Shown here piece after piece: positions 46,294 to 57,352 of a stretch of DNA of 64,000 bases (within the stretch, counting starts at the first letter, position 1; the number at the start of each line of letters is the position of its first letter). The stretch lies in contig BCIO01000001.1 of NCBI GenBank assembly GCA_001599975.1, positions 2,170,001 to 2,234,000 of the forward strand. Direction: 5' to 3'. The DNA is from Cystobasidiopsis lactophilus. Taxonomy: Eukaryota; Basidiomycota; Agaricostilbomycetes; Agaricostilbales; Chionosphaeraceae. Both the position numbers and the translations under genes were made by a program. The notes beneath the pieces are model-generated. The model ran no database searches, was not told the DNA's origin, and was given only the letters and a program-made list of their open reading frames with translations.

Positions 46294-46744
46294 TCAAATG
46301 TGGAACTCGAGGTCTCTGCCTTCAGCAGTGATGGCTGAAGGGGGAACATCTGAAAGGCTGCGTGCCCTATTCAAAGGCATAGGGCGGCACAACGATGGCT
46401 GAATGGAGGATCCGGCTCATCCGACACCAGCTTTTGGTCCGGATCAGCGCGGGCAGCGACGGGCAGAGCTTATCGGGTATCCCATCATCCGCCAGGCAGT
46501 CGGACTAGAGAGTATGATGTGCTTAAAACGGTGGAACGGTCATGGAAACGGGGAGATGGGTAATGTGAAGCGAGAGGCAGTTGCAGGAGAAGCTTACGCA
46601 GGGCGGCAACCTTGAGCTTGAGGTCGTCAAATTGGTTTTCAGAGGTGGTACAACTCGACTGCGCACAGTCGGTCCTAGACACAGCCACAAACAACTACAA
46701 AAAACGCGCCGGTGGCAAAACCCTCGTGCAGACTTTCCACACCC
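46294..46744. other. Intergenic, 451 bp, may hold an extra exon
   Basis: An exon-like stretch at about 46590-46665 (minus, ENQFDDLKLKVAAL) is protein-like but could not be joined in frame to gene B or gene A. The rest is without recognisable features. Confidence 0.35.
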
Positions 46745-47523
46745 TCAACCGCTCAGAAAGGACTGGTCAGATTCCAAGAGGGCTGCCAGACGCGCAGTCT
46801 TTGAGTGTCACCAAACTAAAGCGAGAGCGTGGAGAGCGTGACACTACCTTGCTCGGCGGCCTTCTGGACAGCTAGCACCATGTTGTCCAGACCCCACACG
46901 TCGACGTTGAGGAAGTAGCGCTCGACTGCGCGACGAACTTCTCGTTAGAAGCAGTCAAGAGAGGTCAGGAGAGATGCAAGCCTTGCCGTAGAGGATGAGC
47001 CAGCTCTTGGCCATGCTCCGGATCATTTGCTTGCCAGCCGCCAAGGTCTTGGGTCCATAAGCCTCAACGTTTCTCTCGTAGGCCTGTCCTCGACACCTGT
47101 TTGAGCTTTCCATAAAGTGACAGCCGAGAATGGGCAGCTCGTTACGCGGGCGCAGACTGCGACTTTCGTTTCAAGCGGTCACCCCGAATTGATGGCTTGG
47201 CAAGAAAGGCTCACAGTAAGTGGCGGCTCCGACCACTCCTTCGAATGTCTGGTCTTCAAACCTCGCCTGCCTTTCGCACTCCTCGTAGGCCTCAAAACGG
47301 GCGTAGTAGGAGTAGAGCAGGTCGAGCTTGTCCTGCCTGGCGTGCTCGAAAGTCATTTTGAGCTGCTTGCATTCCGCACTTGACAGATTTAAAGTCCACA
47401 TACGAGAACCACTGTGAATGTCACCCAACAGTGGAAGTCAGCGTCGCCGACTAGTGAGAAGGTCAAACTCACCCGGCCTTTTAGGAGGTACTTGGGGTGC
47501 AGGATTAGGTCTTCAGCTGACAT
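46745..47523 (-). CDS. CipC-like paralogue B
   Basis: The start ATG at 47521-47523 gives MSAEDLILHPKYLLKGR. The next exon reads MWTLNLSSAECKQLKMTFEH, then YSYYARFEAYEECERQARF and FEGVVGAATY. An 11-nt microexon at 47146-47156 follows, then exon 46987-47083 (AYERNVEAYGPKTLAAGKQM) and exon 46848-46925 (VERYFLNVDVWGLDNMVLAV, QKAAEQ). A short last exon probably ends ALLESDQSFLSG at 46745. The intron 46926-46986 uses a GC donor (G|GCAAGG). The order GAATY, AYERNVEAYG, AAEQ parallels CipC (GAAAYE, AYENHVAQNG, QAEQ). The last exon and the true start are uncertain. Function unknown. Confidence 0.58.
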
Positions 47524-48262
47524 GTTGTCGTCGTCCGAGATCAGCGACAGCACAACGAGACTTTGAGAGCATGACAGGCGCCCTAAAAGCAAGGCGAAAA
47601 GGGCACCAAACAGAAAGAAGGGGGAGCGCGGTGGTCAGACGGGCGGGAGCGCTGGCTTTGAGACTTGAGGACTGAGAGAGCGCAGTCAAAGCAGAACTAG
47701 ATCTTCAGAGAGAGGCAATGAGGGAAGTGCGCGTGCTCGGCGGCGTTTCAATGGGAGGCAGGCACTGAGGAAGCAAGACGAGAGCAGGGCAGGCGCAGGG
47801 CAGACAAGCGAGAAGGAGACCTTGGCGAGGCGCTGTATGCAAAATATCTGATCTCTACCAACAGCTAGCAAGCGAGAAAGCGGGCAAAGAGTGGCCAAGA
47901 GTCGACGTGTCACTCCAACCCTCCGCCGCTCAACGCCACCAACTTGGCTCACTTTCGCCAAGTGCTGGAACAACTGCGCTGCTCAAAGTCCACAGAACAA
48001 GAAGTCATCAATCAAGTCGTTTCTTTCAGAAAGCTATTTCGTTTGTTCGCAGTCCTTTTCTGTAGTAGTCAACAGAGCCAGAAGCCTCCCATCCCCTGCC
48101 CGTTCGCGTAGATCCTATATCCTCACAACTCCACCCTTGAGCATGCACCAAGATCGTATGAGAGCGAGGTGAGGCCAAAAAAGTAGAAGGCGGCGAGAAA
48201 AGGAGCGCGAGAGAGGGGAAGAGGCGTGGGTGGGCGACGGAACTCTGCGGGCATTTGACGAT
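47524..48262. other. Intergenic, 739 bp
   Basis: No supported gene. It should hold the promoter of paralogue B and the 3' flank of cipC. The tract 47690-47900 is purine-rich on the plus strand. Confidence 0.4.
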
Positions 48263-49231
48263 TTACCAAGAGGCGCCGGAGTTCTCGAGGCCTGTCAGGC
48301 AATTTCTTCCATATTAGCCATTGTGGAAGGCAAGGGCTGAGGGAAGGGAAGGGACTGACCTTGCTCGGCCTGCTCCTTGGCGGCTGTGTTCAACCCATGC
48401 GTCAAGACTCCGCGACAAATGGAATCTAAGAGGAACACAACGACCCACCATGCTTGGCACGCTCCTTGTCGACAAAGTCCATGCCGCGAGTCTCGACCTC
48501 GCGATCCATGAAGGCGCCGACGAAGCCGGCGAGCTGTTCGCGCGACCAGGGCCTTTAGCCTACCGTGTTTGAAGAGGCTAAAGAGGGAGAGCAAGGACGA
48601 ACCAGCTCTTTGGCTTTGGCGTGCGACTCGGGCTGGCCGTTTTGGGCGACGTGGTTCTCATAGGCCTGTAGAAGAGCACGTCGTCTCAAGCATCGATGGG
48701 CGCGAGGCTTAATGAGTGACAGTGCCTCGTACCTTGGCGGCCTCTGTGAGCACAAAAGACGTCTACTGAATCAGCTTGGGTCAAGAGATGATGGTCAAGG
48801 GAGCGCGGCTCACCGTAGGCGGCGGCGCCAGCGATGACCTCGTGGCTGTGGGCGATGGAGTTCTCAGTTACGACAACGAGTCGAAACTGAATGGTCGTAA
48901 CCCACCTCAAGGAAGCCTGGAGAACTCCGCCACTCAGGTACGACGAACAAGACGTAAGCTGAGGGAAGGAGCCGCACCTTGTGTTCGTCCGAGCCGTCAA
49001 AGTTGCGGACTGTACCCCGACTTCACACTCTACTACACAGTAGTAAGGGTGTAAGCGAGCGCACCTTGGTCCAGCTGAGCCTGGCGTTCATCGTCGTGGC
49101 TGTGAAGCAGATCGCCAGCGAGTCTGAGCGACGTCTGACAGCTCATGACGACCAGTGCTCACTCGAAGAACTGTGATCCAGACATCAGGTGCAGCCACAG
49201 TGGGCTAAGAGAGACAAGGACTCACTCCCAT
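48263..49231 (-). CDS. cipC: CipC-like stress/antibiotic-response protein
   Basis: Homologue of the fungal concanamycin-induced protein C family: small, soluble, strongly induced by stress; biochemical role unknown. I join eleven exons: 49226-49231, 49163-49170, 49065-49099, 48978-49009, 48906-48916, 48814-48845, 48733-48743, 48603-48665, 48449-48533, 48360-48383 and 48263-48291, in total 336 nt for 111 residues. The product opens MGFFDHDDERQAQLDQ, then ASLSHEVIAGAAAYEAAKAY, ENHVAQNGQPESHAKAKEL, LAGFVGAFMDREVETRGMDF, VDKERAKHAAKEQAEQ and LENSGASW, a full-length match to the family. Four exons are 11 nt or shorter. A TATA-like box and AGGGG (STRE-type) motifs lie upstream. Confidence 0.88.
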
Positions 49232-49307
49232 GATGTTTCGTTAGTTCGCGCGAGTTGGTAAAGGCAGGGGAGGAAGATGGAGGTGTGGGAGCAACCTGTT
49301 TCCAAGC

Positions 49308-49377
49308 GGTATTTATAGGCAGGGTGTGACAAGAGATCTGTGCACCGTGGCAACCGGTGGGGACGTCATCAAAGGGG
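49308..49377 (-). promoter_or_regulatory. cipC promoter: TATA-like box and AGGGG motifs
   Basis: On the minus strand TATAAATACC sits at about 49308-49317, roughly 80 bp upstream of the cipC ATG. AGGGG pentamers (the core of fungal stress response elements, either orientation) occur at 49266-49270 and 49373-49377. The 508-bp gap 49232-49739 also serves KRR1. Confidence 0.45.
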
Positions 49378-49739
49378 CCTTCCAGTCACACATCAAGAAG
49401 GCCAGAGCGTCGCGCGAGGAGGGACAACCCAGTTCAAGGCGCTCAAGAGACCTTCAGTCGTTTACGTTTGCGCATGAGGGTGATAACTGAACACCTTCTG
49501 GGCGCAAGGCGAGGCACACCTTGTACATAATCGCGAGGGAGCGGGCAGGGCAAGAGGTGGGCGCTTCACGACCGCAGCAGAGATGTGATTGCTGGACGAG
49601 GGGGAGCAATGCCGCGCGCTGCCTAAGGACGTAGGCGACAATACAGAGCAGCAAGCAAAGCAAACCACAAAGCCGCAGTATCGCCGCCGAGCGACTCCAA
49701 CCCAGCTTCAAATTATTTTGCGCTCAAACAAGCAGCATC

Positions 49740-52317
<2,578 letters not shown>

Positions 52318-52932
52318 ATGTGCCCTCTCATTCGAATCCTCTTGACCACCGTGTTCTTCATCTCCTTTGCTACGGCCAATAAGTGCCTGGTCTGGGCCTA
52401 TCTCTTTGAAGACCGAGGTATGTGACAGCTGTCATACAACCTCTCACGCGCCACTGAATGCTTAACAACCTTTCGTAGCTTGCGAGGGCTCCTTCAAAAA
52501 GATCTGCGCCGGCATCGGCACCAAGGTCGACATTGGGTAAATCACACTCCTTTACCAACCCCTTATGATTGGAGTTTCACCGTCATGTGTGTCTACAGAC
52601 AGACGGGCAGCATGCAGCTCACCAACGAGGACCCCAACGCCGACCGACAATTCAGGCTGTACGCATCCATCGTCCTTTGCACCCATGGAAAGCTTCAATC
52701 GAGGGAGCGTGAGGCCTACAGATCCATAGGCGATGGCACACTTTGCGCGACGTTGCCGCTCCCTTGGTGCTCCGATTATTCGGTCGCCCGCAGCACGCCC
52801 ACCCGCCACGACTGCTTGGTCCCGTACAACTCCGATTCCACGCCTAGCTACTTCCGTGAGCCAGCTCTACTGAATTGTATACACCGGATTTTGAGCAATG
52901 AATCAGGCTGCTTGTGGGACTGGAGCGCCTGA
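52318..52932 (+). CDS. Small secreted Cys-rich protein 1
   Basis: The ATG at 52318 opens a signal peptide (MCPLIRILLTTVFFISFATA) followed by NKCLVWAYLFEDR. Introns then separate ACEGSFKKICAGIGTKVDIG, QTGSMQLTNEDPNADRQFR, LSIGDGTLCATLPLPWCSDY and a short last exon ending RCLWDWSA, stop at 52930-52932. The product is about 125 residues with seven Cys in the mature part. It is a clear paralogue of the next gene: the motifs KCL, DR[AS]C, IC.G.G..VD[IV]G and DP.A.RQF align, and the first three introns have the same positions and phases (1, 2, 2). No known family is recognised. Effector-like size and secretion are facts of the sequence; any role in host interaction is a guess. Confidence 0.75.
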
Positions 52933-53757
52933 CTGGACCCAGAGGTGCCACCGACCTTCTTACATTTCGGACTAGGTCAGTTCATTGCCTCCTGGCTGCC
53001 GCACAGCGGCGTGGGATAACCCATATTAAATCAAACAGGAGCCCAACAAGCACGTCCAGTCGATTTTGGCAGCGCCACCGACTCTGGGCGTTCGAGCATT
53101 GGGACCTATCGGACAATGACGATTCTGGGATCAACGAGGCATATTGTATAAGGATGTAGTGTGTCAATAAGACGCAGACAACGAGTCTGGATCTCGACAA
53201 CCAGGAGTTGTCGCGTGCTCCACCGGATGCCGCAATTGAGAGTCGAGTGGTAACGTTGATCTCGACTTGTCCAAGCCTATTGACCGTTTAACCTGCTCTT
53301 CATGTTCAGCTTAATCGCTATCAGTCGCTGGACAAATGCTTTTACCCCTGCGTGAAGCTCGCCATCTGCCATTTTGCCACCTTGGGCGCTGAAGGCTCGC
53401 AAACCCTCCTCTCTTGACACTGTCCGCGCGTCGCTCTTGCGTTCCACGAATGTAACGTTTCGAGAAGCGTTGAATTCCGCAGCTCTCTGGTGCTTCCCTG
53501 TGACCGAGCATCAGGATGCTGTTCTTCTAATGTCGAACTCGGAAGGCTTATCGCAGGCTTACCCGCGAACCCCAGTCTCTGCTGTTTCACTCTGTCCTCG
53601 ACCTTGAGGCTCCTTTGATGTCCAGGCTGGAAAGTACGGAAAGAGTTCTCAAAATGTACTGTCCGCGTCCTCAGCAACGTTTCAGCTCGGAGCGCCCGTG
53701 CCTCGTAGCACTCCCTCTTTCTGGACCCACCGTCTAGCAGCAACTACATTGTCAACC
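52933..53757. other. Intergenic, 5' flank of secreted protein 2
   Basis: 825 bp without a gene. Blocks at 53495, 53610 and 53672 match those upstream of secreted protein 1, in the same order and at similar distances to the ATG. Confidence 0.55.
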
Positions 53758-54415
53758 ATGCGCCTTCTCGTTCGAGTCGTGCTGGCTTCACTCTTCCTTG
53801 TTGCCGGCGCCAGTGGCAAATGCCTCATCACCGCTTCAGTCTATGCAGATCGATGTTCGTGAATCGTATCTAGCCTTAACAGAACGATCAGGGGCTCATG
53901 GCCGTCGATCAGCTTGCTCGGACATCGTGCAGACCATTTGCGTCGGTTCAGGCTCCAACGTTGATGTCGGGTGAGCGGCCTTCGCCGACAAGCATTTAAA
54001 CCCGAGGTTGAGGAGGAGAGCCCAGTGATATGAGCAGCCTCATCTTGCACAATTATGATCCAAAGGCGAATCGCCAGTTCTCTATGTATGTATGAAATCT
54101 CGCTGTTCGTGCTCCCCGAATTCGCCAACTGACCAGATGCTTGACAGCTCGGGAGGAGCCGACGGAGTGCCTTGCAGCGCCATTCCGACTGGGCCCAACT
54201 GGGCTACCTATACAGTCGCACCTGCTCAGGACAGCCCTTGCCTGGTGGGAGACAACCAGGATCTCACGCCCGGTTACATTCGTGGGCTTCCTGCTCCTCT
54301 AGGAACGGCGCAAGCTTGTGCTGATCTAGCAGCTGAACAGGCTGCCTATGGGACCATGGCCCCACGACTCGCCGCTCCCGCCGCCACTGAACCGAGCGTC
54401 GTACACTACCCATGA
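53758..54415 (+). CDS. Small secreted Cys-rich protein 2
   Basis: The ATG at 53758 gives a signal peptide (MRLLVRVVLASLFLVAGASG) and KCLITASVYADR. The next exons give SCSDIVQTICVGSGSNVDVG, SLILHNYDPKANRQFS, and a long last exon: ISGGADGVPCSAIPTGPNWA, YTVAPAQDSPCLVGDNQDLT, PGYIRGLPAPLGTAQACADL, ending PSVVHYP at 54413-54415. It is about 150 residues with six Cys in the mature part, paralogous to secreted protein 1 but with a longer Ala/Pro-rich C-terminus. Start, signal peptide and splice sites are good. Function unknown. Confidence 0.75.
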
Positions 54416-54501
54416 CAAGTTACAACACAAAGACAATGCAATAAGGACAGAAAGGCATCTAAGTTCTACAATAAAAGCGAACGGGGACCCGTCTCCAGCC
54501 A

Positions 54502-55643
54502 TCACACCTTGCTATCCGAAGCGAATGGCGTTGCGGCTGAGACGAGACCGCCTTCCTCACTGTGTAGCTGACTATTAGGTCGGCAGTCACTAAGACAAGC
54601 AGTGTTGACGTACGCATGCCAATCTTTTGAAGTAGTCTCCACACTGGAGCCATCTAATGCGGGTTTGCGGCGCAACAATCTGACACCGATCGTGGCGAGA
54701 ACCAAAAGGGCCAGAATTCCGCAAACAACGCCCCCGATAAGCCCTGAGCGAGAGTCGGTAGTAGGTTTAGAGGACGGAAGAGCGTTTGATGTTGCAGACC
54801 CGCGTGCTTGCGATACCTCTGACGAAGAATGGTGGGCCGATATTTGTGTGGTCGACTGGGGAGCGGGCACAACCGGCAATGAAGTGGACGAGGAGAGCAG
54901 AGACGAAGACTTGGAAGCGGAAGTCGACACGAATGCTTCTGCAGTCAAAGCGGCGGTGGTGGTTGACGAGGTCGGGCTGTCGAGCTCAACAGTGATGTAG
55001 GACCAAACCTGCGCCCACACTCAACGACAGCCACCTTCCATTAAGAAAAAGATCCCACCATGTGCGTGCCATTCACCTGTCCGCTGGACTTGCCAGTGTT
55101 GGTGTACGTGACATAATGCGGCCCGTCGTCGAGGCGTGGGCTGGAGTAGAGAGCATCCGGCCCTTCGAGTATGTCCCATGTCGCCGCCCAGCCATTGCCT
55201 TCATAAAGAATGTCGTCATCAATACGAACAGAGAAGGAGCCGTGGTCGTAGTTTCTATGGGGAAAGGGCATCAGAGGCAGCTGGACTCGCAAAGACCAGA
55301 ATCTTACTTATCGCCCCATATTGAGACTGGTCCTGATGATTAGCTTGTAGGTTCGTATCAGAGCTGGAGGGGCCTACATGCTACTCCCTCAAAAGTAAAG
55401 TTGAGGTAGGCACCGACTTGCAGAGTGTACATCGACTGGCCGGTCGGGTAGTACGAGCCCGTCGCCTGGAAGGAGCCTTCTCAACAAAGGACGGTGGACA
55501 TGCCCAAGAAACCATACGATGCCCCAAGCGCCGGCTGGAGTGGCGTTGGCGTCACCAATGTGAATGGTGGTGTTGGCCGCCCAACAAGCCTGGAAGGCCA
55601 GCGACGCAAGCAGGAACCCAAACGGGGTCGACATCCCAGTCAT
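54502..55643 (-). CDS. Single-pass surface protein with Ser/Thr stalk
   Basis: The start ATG is at 55641-55643, or the next in-frame ATG at 55632-55634, giving a signal peptide (MSTPFGFLLASLAFQACWA) and NTTIHIGDANATPAGAWG. Later exons give SYYPTGQSMYTLQVGAYLNF, NYDHGSFSVRIDDDILYEGN, SSPRLDDGPHYVTYTNTGKS, then a Ser/Thr-rich stalk, one membrane helix (GLIGGVVCGILALLVLATIG) with a basic VRLLRRK stop, and a cytosolic tail ending ATPFASDSKV at 54502-54504. This architecture (beta-rich ectodomain with tandem strands, S/T stalk, one helix) is common among basidiomycete surface proteins of unknown role. Exon edges in the ectodomain are approximate. Confidence 0.68.
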
Positions 55644-55774
55644 ACGCAGACAGGCATCGCTGGCTCGCGGGTGGAGAGGGCAAAAAATGAGGCCACCTCT
55701 CTGGTGAGTGCAGGGCGGAGAGATGACAGTCGCATCAAGGACGCCAGGGTACAAATTCTTGGGCACTCTGCTCC

Positions 55775-55990
55775 GTCCAGTTTCAAGGCCACTTGCAGCT
55801 TCTTTGTGGCTTGTTTCGAGTGCGCTTCCAGTGCAGGCCCGTCCAGAAGGCGTATCTGAAACTTTCGAATGCAGGTTCGTCTCGTCCAGTTTCAAGGCCA
55901 CTTGCAGCTTCTTCAGTGGCTAGTTTCGAGTTGCAAAATCCGGGTTCAGAAAGCGTCGTTGAAACTCTCGAAATGGCACGCCCGTCCTCC
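55775..55990. repeat. Imperfect tandem duplication, period 109 bp
   Basis: A block starting gtccagtttcaaggccactt at 55775 recurs at 55884. Each copy contains the near-identical run cttgcagcttctt, a gtttcgag core and a tgaaact(t/c)tcgaa end. It lies in the gap upstream of the minus-strand surface protein gene. Confidence 0.8.
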
Positions 55991-56337
55991 CAGAGAGCGC
56001 AACTGAAACTTGCGGCAGGAAGGCGTCTGTACGTCGCCATGGGCTCTGTGCACGTCGAAGTGGCATAAGACTTTGCGTATCTGTCTCTCAGACGTGACGA
56101 GACCATAGGAGCCCAAGGCAGACATCAAGCCGTGGCAAGCGTCGGGCAATGCAATCGTCCAAAGCAATTCGCTAGGCACCAATTCACTACAGCAGCATTC
56201 GGGAGCAAGGCCATCACAGGCAGCAGTATGTAAGGCAACTTGGTAAGAGGCCAACCACCTTCGGCAGCACAAGCATTTGGTCGTCTGAGCCACCTCTAAA
56301 TTCCTTGGAACCGGTCGAGCGACTTGTCTGGGCAAAA

Positions 56338-56997
56338 TGTTGGTGTCTAACGAGGAGGTGAGCAACCTGTCATCTCAGCTCTGGCTACTGTGCTGAACGC
56401 GGCTTGTCACTCGCAGTTCCTGGTCCGGTTAAAGCAGCTGTTCGAGGCGTCCAAGACGTCGGGCTCCATCTTCATCACGCATAAATCCTGTTCGTCCCCT
56501 GCCTCTCCCCTTCCCGCACACCTACAAAGACTCAACGGCATGCTACAACGCACAGACACCTACAAAGAGCCGGGCCAAGATGAGGAGATGGCGACAGACG
56601 AGGCCAGCTCGTCCAAGCCGATTCCGTGCATCGTCAAGGTCTCCAACGGGCACAAGCTCAAGTTTTCCACTCTAGTGCGTTGCCTGTTGCCTTTCTACAT
56701 GCTGTACAAACACTCAGGTGCGTTGCACAGATCCCGCCGAGCGGCGCCGACGACTTCATCGCGACCTACTCGGCCCTGCTCAAGTCGTCCATGGCGCCTC
56801 ACATGAAGAAGAAGGACAAGAAGCGGAATAAGCCGTCCGACCCGGCCGCCAAGAAGCTGTCTTTGCCAAGCCTCAAGGGGAAGCCGCACCGAGGACCCGG
56901 GCATAAAGCCCGCCAAAAAGCGCTCAAGGCCCGCAAGCGCATATTCGACAAACTCCGGGCGAAGCGAAAGGCGGAGGCCGCCAAGAGGAAGGCATAG
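56338..56997 (+). CDS. SRP14: Signal recognition particle subunit SRP14
   Basis: Part of the SRP Alu domain, which with its RNA slows translation during ER targeting. The ATG at 56338 gives MLVSNEE; an intron leads to FLVRLKQLFEASKTSGSIFI, THKS. A second intron (56490-56555, 66 nt, no in-frame stop) joins to YTYKEPGQDEE. Then PIPCIVKVSNGHKLKFSTL and, over a third intron, IPPSGADDFIATYSALLKSS and MAPHMKKKDKK follow. The C-terminal extension is very Lys/Arg-rich (GHKARQKALKARKRIFDKLR), as in several fungal SRP14 proteins, ending at 56995-56997. Confidence 0.9.
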
Positions 56998-57352
56998 CGA
57001 AACAACCAAAGGCGCAAAGGGGAGTTGCATTTGAGATCATTTTTTTCAATTGCGAAAAGCCACCGAAAGAAAAGCTATCTAAGCAAGTGTCGCCATCCTA
57101 AGGGGAAGGCTATAGGAGAGGAAACAGAAAGATGAGGGAGAATGCTTTGGAGGCGGAGGAGGGGGCGACAGAACAGCAGCCCGAAACAGATTTCGCTGAA
57201 CCCTCCCTCTTCCGCCCGACTAGATGAGACTTTCGTTTTGGGGACGTGTAGTGGATTTCGTTGTCTTGGTTTTTGAGTTTTGGAAGAGTAGACGGCGGCG
57301 GCCACAAAAGATCCTGCCAGTCGCTGGCGTCCCTCTCTCGTAGTGAAGGGGT

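Noticed and set aside
49454-49711. 85-codon minus-strand frame with a hydrophobic start near the KRR1 promoter
   Set aside because: No conserved feature beyond the hydrophobic stretch, and it lies in the expected shared promoter of cipC and KRR1.
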